Both the position numbers and the translations under genes were made by a program. Below are positions 1 to 6,517 of a stretch of DNA of 14,257 nucleotides, piece by piece. Positions within the stretch are counted from its first letter, which is position 1; the number at the start of each line of letters is the position of its first letter. The notes under the pieces are model-generated. The model was not told the DNA's origin, ran no database searches, and saw only the letters and a program-made list of their open reading frames with translations. The DNA lies in NCBI GenBank assembly GCA_913056285.1, contig CAJXNE010000034.1, positions 1 to 14,257 on the forward strand. The letters run 5' to 3'. Source of the stretch: an uncultured Zetaproteobacteria bacterium (GTDB lineage Bacteria > Pseudomonadota > Zetaproteobacteria > Mariprofundales > Mariprofundaceae).

Positions 1-160
1 GTAGAGATTAGTAAAACAATTGCGATTATCTTAATCAAACTATCAAGTGCGTTATATTTTCCAATTGACAATATTCCAACACAGACTGCAAACAAAAGTA
101 TTACTGTCCATTCTCCAAGAAAATCAATTCCAAAAAGATTCTCAAAAAATCCTGCCGTGA
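1..160 (-). other. Fragment resembling an NRAMP-type divalent metal transporter, joined in frame to recJ
   Basis: The leftmost bases are about 29% GC by hand count (44 of 150), against about 60% in the next 150. Read on the minus strand in the recJ frame, they encode a membrane-like segment with VTAGFFENLFGID, then a hydrophobic helix, then GILSIGKYNALDSLIKI and another hydrophobic stretch. From memory this matches the NRAMP (MntH-like) pattern in which a VTAG...LFGI loop is followed by a helix and an IGKY..LD..IK motif. I infer a transporter fragment from a lower-GC genome, possibly Bacteroidetes-like. The exact joint cannot be fixed, because the residues VTAG could belong to either side; it lies between about 145 and 165. 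Confidence 0.5.
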
Positions 161-1310
161 CAAACCCTACAGCTGCCGGTTTTCCGTGTTTACGCGCCAG
201 ACGCCCTGCTGCCAATCCCACCACGCCTGCATGCCAGCGTGTATCATACACCGCCAGCACATCCGCATCGCCCAAAGCCAGTTCAGCCTGTTTGAATACC
301 TCGGCCTCCACCGTGCGCCGCTGTTTATTCACTTCATCCAGTTCTCTGGCCAGCGCCATGGCTTCATCGGCATCGCGGGTGGATAACAAGCGCATGGCCG
401 ATTCACCATGCTGCAAGCGACCGGCTGCATTGATTCTGGGGGCCAGATAAAAACCGATGGTTTCAGCTGTTACTGCTTTTTTTATTTTGGCCACGTTCAG
501 CAATGCCTGCATGCCCGTGGACGGCTTTGTATTTAATCGCTGCAAACCGTGGTAGACCAGAATCCGGTTGACACCGACAATATCCATCACATCGGCAATG
601 GTCGCCACAGCGACCCGGTCCAGCAGCTCGCGCAAATCGAATGCCGGACGCGCATTCGCTTCGGTCAGTTTTTTCCACACCGCCATCAACAGGAAGAAGG
701 CCACCCCGGTTCCACATAATTTGCGCTCGGCAAAACCACAATCGGCCCGGGCCGGATTAAGCAGCGCAAATGCATTCGGCAAGGTTTTCTCAGGCAAATG
801 ATGATCGCTGACAATCAAATCGAATCCGTGTGTTTTCGCTTCCGCACAGGCATCAAAACAGGTGGTTCCGGTATCGACGCTAATACCCAGCTTCACACCT
901 GCTGCCACAGCTTCACTTACCGGTTCCACACCGATCCCGTGACCATCATCCGAGCGGTGCGGAATCGACTGCGACACATTTGCGCCGGTCGCCAGCAAGG
1001 CTTCCAACAGAATCGCCGTACCATTGACACCGTCAGCATCGAAATCACCGAAAATATGAATTTTCTCACCGTTTGAAATCGCCGCCGCCACGCGCGCCGC
1101 CGCCTTTTCCATATCCTGCATACCGAACGGATCGGGCAAATCTGCCAACCGTGGCGCAAAAAACAGGTCGGCCTCTGTTAAGCCCCGGGCCGCCAACAAG
1201 GCGTTCCATGCCGTAGCCGGATCATCGGCCACCAGCGGATCGTTCAGCCATGTCAGTATGCGCCCTTTTACTGTTTTTCCTTCTGGTAACATCGTTGACG
1301 ACGCTTTCAT
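1..1310 (-). CDS. recJ: Single-stranded-DNA-specific exonuclease RecJ, 3' part replaced by foreign sequence
   Basis: RecJ is the 5'-3' single-strand DNA exonuclease of recombination and mismatch/base-excision repair, of the DHH phosphoesterase superfamily. The reading frame starts at ATG 1310 and stays open to the window edge (436 codons). The first 385 or so residues carry the family motifs in order: DFDADG near residue 90, PHRSDDGHGIG, a VDTG segment, SDHH, GTGVAFF, PRINAAGRL and the DHHA1-type WHAGVVGLAAGRLARKHGKPA. RecJ is usually about 560-580 residues, so the remaining DHHA1 and OB-fold part is missing. From about residue 387 the protein changes to a hydrophobic, transporter-like sequence in the same frame. 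The start overlaps the stop of the upstream RpfE-like gene as ATGA, implying translational coupling as the last gene of the alaC-hom-thrC operon. Identity of the RecJ part is secure. As it stands the protein would probably not be a working exonuclease. Confidence 0.9.
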   Translation of the reverse strand, partial: MKASSTMLPEGKTVKGRILTWLNDPLVADDPATAWNALLAARGLTEADLFFAPRLADLPDPFGMQDMEKAAARVAAAISNGEKIHIFGDFDADGVNGTAILLEALLATGANVSQSIPHRSDDGHGIGVEPVSEAVAAGVKLGISVDTGTTCFDACAEAKTHGFDLIVSDHHLPEKTLPNAFALLNPARADCGFAERKLCGTGVAFFLLMAVWKKLTEANARPAFDLRELLDRVAVATIADVMDIVGVNRILVYHGLQRLNTKPSTGMQALLNVAKIKKAVTAETIGFYLAPRINAAGRLQHGESAMRLLSTRDADEAMALARELDEVNKQRRTVEAEVFKQAELALGDADVLAVYDTRWHAGVVGLAAGRLARKHGKPAAVGFVTAGFFENLFGIDFLGEWTVILLFAVCVGILSIGKYNALDSLIKIIAIVLLIS

Positions 1311-2209
1311 GACATTACACTGCGGAGTGATGTGAATAGCGTCCCTTCCGGTTTCGGCGATTTTGGCTTCCACCGAGCCTTGCCCAGTGCCGGCAGCCAT
1401 GATTTTGTCAGCAGAACGGCTTCTCCATCTCCGGCCAGGACAATACGTTTGGGCAATGGCATCCCCTGTTTTACCACCTCAGCCAATTGCTCGGGTTCGG
1501 TGATAGTTACCCCGGCATCCTGGCCATCCACGATCGATTGCAAAAACGGATTGCGCGTGGCGACTGCCAACTGCGTTGCATGAGATTCAATATCCTCATC
1601 TATAGGCGACCAAAGCCAGATGCCACTTACATCCGGCTCGCCCCGATCATGTCTGGCGATGGACGGATGCTGAAACAGCAGCATCTGAATTTCGGATAAT
1701 AAACGATTCAGGCGCAAACCATCCTCACCCTCGTGGCTGGTATCCGGCAATAGCTGGCCGGAAATTGCGCCAAAGCCCTGAGGATAGGCTGCAATGGGTT
1801 CCCGACAGGCCAGCAGCAGCGCCGCACCGACAGCAAGCAGTTGCATGCCCTCTTCGGCCAATAAGGGATTAAGCGTTGCACACAAATAATCCGCATCTTC
1901 AGCCGCCCAGCTAAACTGCCCCTCCGGCATGACCCGCACAGCCGTGCGCACCAGTTGGGCATGATAGGGGGAAGCCACCCAGTACTGGGACGCATCCTCC
2001 GGCAGTGCATTACAGTGTTGCGCCAGCAACGCCGCAGGCGGGATACCGCACAAAGCCGCATACCAGCCCAGCGGATTTCTCGTAGCACAATCGAACCAGC
2101 GCTGCCTGTAAGATGACAACTGCTTCTCCCATAAAAGCAGATCAGGATGGAGCGAAACTCCATCCTGATGCTGAATCAACGCCTGACTAACAATCAGTGT
2201 ACTGCTCAC
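1307..2209 (-). CDS. RpfE-like protein (distant cofactor-independent phosphoglycerate-mutase-like family) encoded upstream of recJ
   Basis: This 300-residue soluble protein matches the family annotated as regulatory protein RpfE or 2,3-bisphosphoglycerate-independent phosphoglycerate mutase-like, commonly found beside recJ in beta- and related proteobacteria. The recognisable blocks are YWVASPYHAQL (residues 76-86, the family's YW..DP.HL segment), LNPLLAEEGMQLLAV (113-127), LNRLLSEIQMLLFQHP (168-183) and SGIWLWSP (195-202). No signal peptide or membrane helix is seen. The molecular function is not established, and the mutase label should not be read as a proven activity. I chose GTG 2209, which lies 7 bases after the thrC stop with a GGAG about 13 bases upstream. 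Starts at TTG 2260, ATG 2257 or ATG 2245 are also in frame but would overlap thrC by up to 44 bases. The stop overlaps the recJ start. Confidence 0.7.
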   Translation of the reverse strand: MSSTLIVSQALIQHQDGVSLHPDLLLWEKQLSSYRQRWFDCATRNPLGWYAALCGIPPAALLAQHCNALPEDASQYWVASPYHAQLVRTAVRVMPEGQFSWAAEDADYLCATLNPLLAEEGMQLLAVGAALLLACREPIAAYPQGFGAISGQLLPDTSHEGEDGLRLNRLLSEIQMLLFQHPSIARHDRGEPDVSGIWLWSPIDEDIESHATQLAVATRNPFLQSIVDGQDAGVTITEPEQLAEVVKQGMPLPKRIVLAGDGEAVLLTKSWLPALGKARWKPKSPKPEGTLFTSLRSVMS

Positions 2210-2216
2210 GCGATAA

Positions 2217-3275
2217 TCACGACTCCAGGGTGCGACGAACCGCATCTTCAGTAGCATCAATGGTTACCGGAGTTGGAATGCCCTGCATGGCGGTGTCCGG
2301 GTCTTTCAGACCATTGCCGGTCAGGGTGCAAACGATGCTTGCGCCCGGCTGAAAATAACCGGCTTTGTTGAGCTTGATCACGCCGGCAACCGAGGCTGCT
2401 GAAGCAGGCTCGCAGAATACGCCCTCCATTGAAGCCAGCATATCATAGGCCTGCAGAATTTCTTCATCGGTGACCGCATCAATGCGCCCGCCTGATTCAT
2501 CGCGGGCAGCTTCCGCCTGCTTCCATGAAGCCGGCTTGCCGATGCGAATGGCTGTGGCCACGGTTTCCGGATTTTCCACCGGCGCGCCATTGACAATCGG
2601 GGCGGCTCCGGCGGCCTGAAAACCAATCATTTTAGGCAAGGACTTGCTGATACGTTTCTCGTGATATTCCTTATAGCCCATCCAGTAAGCAGTAATATTA
2701 CCTGCATTACCTACCGGAAGCGCGTGATAATCCGGTGTAAAACCGAGTTCATCGACAATTTCAAAGGATGCAGTTTTCTGGCCCTGAATGCGATACGGAT
2801 TGACTGAGTTCACCAGTGTAATCGAACCGTCAGCGGAAATTTCGCGTACCAGCTCCAGTGCATCATCGAAATTGCCGCGAATCTGAATGACTTTAGCGCC
2901 ATAACGCATGCCCTGGCTCATCTTGCCCAGCGCGATCTTGCCATCGGGAATCAGCACATAAGCATCCATACCGCAATTGGCAGCATAAGCTGCTGCAGAT
3001 GCCGAGGTATTACCGGTGGAAGCACAAATGATTTTACGCGAGCCGGCGTTATAAGCCTGCGTTACCGCCATGGTCATACCACGATCCTTGAACGAGCCGG
3101 TCGGATTCAAACCTTCGAACTTGAGGAATAGCTTCAATTCCGGGTTGATAGCATTGCGCAGATTCAGTGATTCATGCAGCGGGGTATTCCCTTCATACAG
3201 GGTAATGACCGAATCATCCTTGCCTATCGGCAAAAAAGCGCGGTATCGATTAATAATTCCTTCGTATCTTGGCAT
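2217..3275 (-). CDS. thrC: Threonine synthase, short form
   Basis: Threonine synthase converts O-phospho-L-homoserine and water to L-threonine and phosphate, using pyridoxal phosphate. The 352-residue product has the PLP lysine in GSFKDRG (K63), the ASTGNTSASAAAYAA segment (residues 85-99), the phosphate-cradling LPVGNAGN loop (186-193) and a C-terminal TLTGNGLKD loop. Its length puts it with the short threonine synthases (Bacillus/Aquifex type), not the roughly 430-480-residue E. coli/Burkholderia type. It starts 13 bases after the hom stop, with an AAGGAAG ribosome-binding site about 6 bases before the ATG. This supports co-transcription with hom. No homoserine kinase gene is present in the window, so the preceding step is encoded elsewhere. 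Confidence 0.95.
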   Translation of the reverse strand: MPRYEGIINRYRAFLPIGKDDSVITLYEGNTPLHESLNLRNAINPELKLFLKFEGLNPTGSFKDRGMTMAVTQAYNAGSRKIICASTGNTSASAAAYAANCGMDAYVLIPDGKIALGKMSQGMRYGAKVIQIRGNFDDALELVREISADGSITLVNSVNPYRIQGQKTASFEIVDELGFTPDYHALPVGNAGNITAYWMGYKEYHEKRISKSLPKMIGFQAAGAAPIVNGAPVENPETVATAIRIGKPASWKQAEAARDESGGRIDAVTDEEILQAYDMLASMEGVFCEPASAASVAGVIKLNKAGYFQPGASIVCTLTGNGLKDPDTAMQGIPTPVTIDATEDAVRRTLES

Positions 3276-3288
3276 GATGGCTTCCTTA

Positions 3289-4611
3289 TTACGCGACTGA
3301 CGATTCTTTACGCAGAATCAGCACTTCTTCTTCGACAGCATTCAGCCCGATAATACGGCTAATCGCGGCCTGTAAATTTCCTTCAGTTGTTGCATGTGTC
3401 AGCATCACCACCGGTACGCTATTGGCCGATGAACGCTCTTTCTGGCTCATCGCTTCCAGGCTAATGCGATGATCAGCCAGAATGGATGTGACCGATGCAA
3501 TCACGCCCGGCTGATCCTGAACCATCAGGCGCAGATAATATTCACATTCAATATCCGCCACTGGCAATGTTTCCAGATTACGGCGCTCTGCTTCCACAAA
3601 TCCCATCGGCGGCGCCAGATGCTCTACCCCATCCGGCACCACGCGTGCAATATCCATGATGTCGGCTACGACAGCGGATGCGGTCGGACGCTCGCCTGCA
3701 CCGCGACCGAAATACATCGTGTGCTCGACAAAGTCACCGGATACCTGCACGGCATTATAGGAATCGGACACCTGTGCCAGTTGCGAATGAACAGGCACCA
3801 GAGTTGGATGCACGCGCATCTCGACCTGTTCAACCTGGCCATCGCCGTGTGGTTTGGCGATGCCGAGTAATTTGATGCGATATCCCAGTTCGGCAGCCGA
3901 TTCAATATCACCTGCGGTAATGTTGCTGATGCCTTCGGTAAATACATCATCGAATTTGATTTTCGAGCCGTAAGCCATGGCCGCCAGAATGGATAATTTG
4001 TGGGCCGTATCAATGCCTTCGACATCAAAAGTAGGATCTGCTTCGGCATAGCCCAGTTGCTGCGCTTTTTTCAACACATCGGCGTAATCAGCTCCCTCAT
4101 TCTCCATCTTGGTCAAAATGAAATTACAGGTTCCATTCAGGATGCCATAGACCGATTCCACTGCATTGGCCGCGCAACCTTCACGCAGCGCCTTCAGGCA
4201 AGGAATGCCGCCGCCCACAGCGGCCTCGAAACCCACTGCCACATTTTTTTCAGCAGCCAGTGCAAATAATTCCTCACCATGCTTGGCTATCAGGGCTTTA
4301 TTGGCCGTTACAGCATGTTTACCATGTGCCAGCGCAGTCGCCACAAAGGTACGGGCAGGCTCATAGCCGCCGATCAACTCAACCACCAAATCGATATCAT
4401 CCGCAGTGACCATAGCATTGGCATCATCGGTGAGGCGCACACCTGTGAAATCCAACCCGCGATCACGATCCAGATCACGGTCCGCCGCAGCCACCAACCG
4501 CACCTGTTTACCAAGCCGGCGCGACATCAGAGCCTGTTGCTCAATCAAAATACGCGCCACGCCAGTACCAATCGTACCCAGGCCCAGCAATCCAACTCTT
4601 ATTTCACTCAT
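3289..4611 (-). CDS. hom: Homoserine dehydrogenase with C-terminal ACT domain
   Basis: This enzyme reduces aspartate semialdehyde to homoserine with NAD(P)H, the branch point to threonine, methionine and isoleucine. The 440 residues contain the Rossmann GLGTIG motif (10-15), TANKALIA (102-109), the family signature around GYAEADPTFDVEGIDTAHKL (187-206) with D201 and K205 in the catalytic positions, GILNGTCNFILTKM (156-169), and an ACT regulatory domain from about residue 355 (YYLRLMVQDQPGVIASV onward). The ACT domain fits the usual threonine feedback control of monofunctional homoserine dehydrogenases. No aspartokinase domain is fused. The ATG is preceded by GGAG at 7 bases. thrC follows 13 bases downstream. 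The spacer upstream, toward alaC, is filled by degenerate heptamer repeats. Confidence 0.95.
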   Translation of the reverse strand: MSEIRVGLLGLGTIGTGVARILIEQQALMSRRLGKQVRLVAAADRDLDRDRGLDFTGVRLTDDANAMVTADDIDLVVELIGGYEPARTFVATALAHGKHAVTANKALIAKHGEELFALAAEKNVAVGFEAAVGGGIPCLKALREGCAANAVESVYGILNGTCNFILTKMENEGADYADVLKKAQQLGYAEADPTFDVEGIDTAHKLSILAAMAYGSKIKFDDVFTEGISNITAGDIESAAELGYRIKLLGIAKPHGDGQVEQVEMRVHPTLVPVHSQLAQVSDSYNAVQVSGDFVEHTMYFGRGAGERPTASAVVADIMDIARVVPDGVEHLAPPMGFVEAERRNLETLPVADIECEYYLRLMVQDQPGVIASVTSILADHRISLEAMSQKERSSANSVPVVMLTHATTEGNLQAAISRIIGLNAVEEEVLILRKESSVA

Positions 4612-4627
4612 TTATTATCTCCATCAT

Positions 4628-4694
4628 TGTAAGGGCGGAGGTGTCAGGAGTAAGGAAAACCAACCGCCTCACACTTCACGTCTTACACCTAACG
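4628..4694. repeat. Two opposed arrays of degenerate 7-bp repeats filling the alaC-hom spacer
   Basis: The 83-base spacer between the alaC stop (4695-4697) and the hom start is almost entirely built of heptamers. On the plus strand, 4628-4655 reads as four units of consensus nGTnAGG (for example TGTAAGG, AGTAAGG). After an 11-base centre (4656-4666), 4667-4694 reads as four units of the complementary consensus CCTnACn (for example CCTCACA, CCTAACG). The arms therefore oppose each other, but pairing between them is imperfect (about 16 of 28 positions by hand), so a weak hairpin or attenuating structure is possible but not convincing. No threonine/isoleucine-rich leader peptide is seen. Confidence 0.55.
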
Positions 4695-5873
4695 CTAAGC
4701 TCCCGCGTGAAGAAACTTGCGCATGCCGCGCAGTGCCTGCCGGGTTCTGTGTTCATTTTCAATCAGAGCGATGCGTACATATTCATCGCCATAATCACCA
4801 AAGCCGATGCCCGGCGAAACCGAAACACCACCCTCTTTCATCAATCGCTTGGAAAATTCCAGCGAGCCCATCGCCTTGAATTCATCAGGAATTTCGGCCC
4901 AGACAAACATGGTGGCTTTCGGCTTTTCGGCCAACCACCCCATCTTGTGCATACCATCAATCAACACATCACGGCGCGACTGATACATCAGCCTGATTTC
5001 CTCAACGCACTCTTGCGGCCCGTTAAGCGCTGCGCACGATGCAATCTGAATCGGCTGAAACATGCCATAATCCAGATACGACTTCACCTTGGCCAGGGCC
5101 GCTATAATTTCGCTGTTGCCCAGCATGAATCCAACACGCCAGCCCGGCATATTATAGGTTTTAGACAATGAATAGCATTCCACCGCCACATCCTTGGCTC
5201 CAGGTACCTGTAAAATTGACGGGCACTGATAATCATCAAAAGTGATTTCAGCATAAGCGATATCAGAAATCACAATCAGACCGTTCTCGCGTGCAAAATC
5301 AACCAACTTCACATAAAAATCGAGATCAACCACCTGCGCCGTAGGATTGGACGGGAAATTCACCACCAATAATTTTGGACGCGGCCACGAATCCTTGACC
5401 GCCTTTTGCACATCCTCAAAATAATCACGCCTCGGCCCCATCGGCACATGCCGAATATCGGCACCGGCAATAATAAAACCGTAAGGGTGAATTGGATAAG
5501 CCGGGTTTGGCGTCAGAATCAAATCGCCGGGCGATGTAATCGCCACAGCCAGATGCGCCAGCCCCTCTTTAGAACCGATCGTGGCAATAGCCTCTGTTTC
5601 CGGATCGAGATCGACATCAAATTTGCGTTTGTAATAAGCACACACAGCACGGCGCAAGCCCGGAATACCGCGCGATACAGAATAGCGGTGATTCCTGCCA
5701 TCCTGCGCCGCTTCACAAAGCTTATCGACAATATGTTGTGGCGTGGGCTGATCAGGATTACCCATGCCCAGATCAATAATATCGTCACCGGCATGGCGCA
5801 GCTCCATCTTAAGTTGATTGACGACTGCAAACACGTACGGTGGAAGGCGTTTTATCTTTTCAAAATCACGCAT
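4695..5873 (-). CDS. alaC: Alanine transaminase, AlaC-type class I/II aminotransferase
   Basis: This is a 392-residue fold-type-I PLP aminotransferase that moves an amino group between glutamate/2-oxoglutarate and alanine/pyruvate. It has the AlaC-typical start (MRDFEKIKRLPPYVFAVV), LGMGNPDQPTP (35-45), YSVSRGIPGLR (64-74), the NPT residues at 176-178, the cofactor-contacting D204 and Y207 in SDIAYAE, the PLP lysine K238 in SLSKTYNMPGWRVGF, and a C-terminal VRIALIENEHR block whose arginine would bind the substrate carboxylate. It is the first gene of the leftward alaC-hom-thrC-RpfE-like-recJ unit, an order I know from beta- and related proteobacteria. The start codon has only a distant GGAG (about 14 bases upstream), which lies inside the inverted repeat described at 5881-6022. 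Aspartate or other aminotransferase activity cannot be excluded from sequence, but the AlaC match is close. Confidence 0.88.
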   Translation of the reverse strand: MRDFEKIKRLPPYVFAVVNQLKMELRHAGDDIIDLGMGNPDQPTPQHIVDKLCEAAQDGRNHRYSVSRGIPGLRRAVCAYYKRKFDVDLDPETEAIATIGSKEGLAHLAVAITSPGDLILTPNPAYPIHPYGFIIAGADIRHVPMGPRRDYFEDVQKAVKDSWPRPKLLVVNFPSNPTAQVVDLDFYVKLVDFARENGLIVISDIAYAEITFDDYQCPSILQVPGAKDVAVECYSLSKTYNMPGWRVGFMLGNSEIIAALAKVKSYLDYGMFQPIQIASCAALNGPQECVEEIRLMYQSRRDVLIDGMHKMGWLAEKPKATMFVWAEIPDEFKAMGSLEFSKRLMKEGGVSVSPGIGFGDYGDEYVRIALIENEHRTRQALRGMRKFLHAGA

Positions 5874-5880
5874 AAATCAG

Positions 5881-6022
5881 GTATAAGCTCCGGAAGGATG
5901 TACTTTGATAAGGGACGGTGACACTACGAAGCAGGCCTATTTCGGTCAAGGAAGGAACCCGGACATGCAAGCCCAAAACAGGAAAAGGCTTAGTGATTGC
6001 ATCAACTTCCGGACTTCTATAC
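5881..6022. other. Inverted-repeat-bounded intergenic element, possible structured leader RNA or small RNA
   Basis: The divergent spacer between alaC and the coiled-coil gene is closed by an interrupted long-range stem: GTATA (5881-5885) with TATAC (6018-6022), CCGGAAG (5890-5896) with CTTCCGG (6006-6012), and GATGTA (5897-5902) with TGCATC (5998-6003, one G-U pair). Inside are AAGCC/GGCTT (5969-5973/5987-5991) and a small GGCC/GGTC hairpin (5934-5937/5944-5947). ATGCAA at 5965-5970 can also pair with TTGCAT at 5997-6002, which competes with the outer stem. I compared it by eye with c-di-GMP, cobalamin, TPP, FMN, SAM, THF, guanidine and fluoride riboswitches, 4.5S RNA and 6S RNA and found no convincing match. 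Strand is undecided. On the minus strand it would be the alaC leader with the GGAG inside the stem; on the plus strand it precedes the cyclase operon. Confidence 0.45.
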
Positions 6023-6023
6023 T
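6018..6023 (+). promoter_or_regulatory. Possible -10 box for the coiled-coil/cyclase operon
   Basis: TATACT matches the sigma-70 -10 consensus at five of six positions and lies about 60 bases before the ATG at 6082. The best -35 candidates (TTGCAT with a 15-base spacer, or ATTGCA with 16) are poor. If real, transcription would begin near 6030, leaving the inverted-repeat element upstream of the message. It overlaps the 3' arm of that repeat. Confidence 0.3.
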
Positions 6024-6081
6024 GTCATGGTCGAAAGACGATTTAAGCAATGGGCGTATGATGACATGGGGAGGAAAAGTG

Positions 6082-6516
6082 ATGGAGACCATTTCACTGC
6101 ATGCCAGTGATGCGGAATTACTGCTGGCAGAAAACTTGCAATTAAAAGAAACGGTTTCTTGTTTGCGCCAGACGCTTGAAAAAACGATTGCTGAAAGTGA
6201 ACAAAGAACCAGTTCTGCCTGCTCTGGCCTGCAACGTGAAATTGCCCAGCTTAAAAGCACGATTTCCGAAATGCGCATACGTATGGATCAATCAAAGTCT
6301 GAACATCTGGCAGATATTCAGCGCCTTAATGAAGCATTTTCCAGAGATGCCGCCCAATACCAACAAAGCGTAGTTCGGATTCGAGAGCAACTTGAAGGCA
6401 GCGAGGATGAACATAAATTAAGCCAGCAGAGACAACGTGTCACGTTCAACGCCGAAATTAAGCAGTTGCAGGAAACAATTGTAGCACTCAGAACCGCCTT
6501 GGAGGAAAAACAATAA
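6082..6516 (+). CDS. Coiled-coil protein encoded immediately upstream of an adenylate cyclase
   Basis: The product is a 144-residue, strongly charged protein rich in Glu, Gln, Lys, Ser and Leu, with heptad-like hydrophobic spacing almost throughout (for example LLLAENLQLKETVSCLRQTL near the start, IKQLQETIVALRTALEEKQ at the end). There is no signal peptide, membrane helix or recognisable catalytic motif, so it is probably a cytoplasmic elongated or oligomerising protein. I chose ATG 6082 because GGAGG lies 7 bases upstream. A longer frame reaches back to a TTG at 5905, but that part is not coding-like and crosses the inverted-repeat element. The stop is followed after one base by the ATG of the cyclase gene, so the two are almost certainly co-translated. 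I infer a scaffold or regulator for the cyclase; no family is recognised. Confidence 0.75.
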   Translation: METISLHASDAELLLAENLQLKETVSCLRQTLEKTIAESEQRTSSACSGLQREIAQLKSTISEMRIRMDQSKSEHLADIQRLNEAFSRDAAQYQQSVVRIREQLEGSEDEHKLSQQRQRVTFNAEIKQLQETIVALRTALEEKQ

Positions 6517-6517
6517 G

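Noticed and set aside
463..1159. Minus-strand open frames of about 80-92 codons inside recJ
   Set aside because: They are out of frame with RecJ motifs that cover the same bases, so they are shadows of the real gene.
4279..5171. Plus-strand open frames of 117-176 codons opposite hom and alaC
   Set aside because: They lie antisense to clearly conserved enzymes and have no recognisable protein features. Long antisense frames are common by chance.
5881..6022. c-di-GMP (GEMM) riboswitch or 4.5S RNA
   Set aside because: GAAGCAGGCCTA and GGAAGGAA briefly recall these families, but the conserved CAGGGCAAACC and GACGCAAAGCC blocks of GEMM and the GGTCAGG...AGCAGCC loop of 4.5S RNA are absent.
5905..6081. 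N-terminal extension of the coiled-coil gene to a TTG start at 5905
   Set aside because: The extension has no ribosome-binding site, is not coiled-coil-like, and crosses the inverted-repeat element. ATG 6082 has a strong GGAGG at 7 bases.
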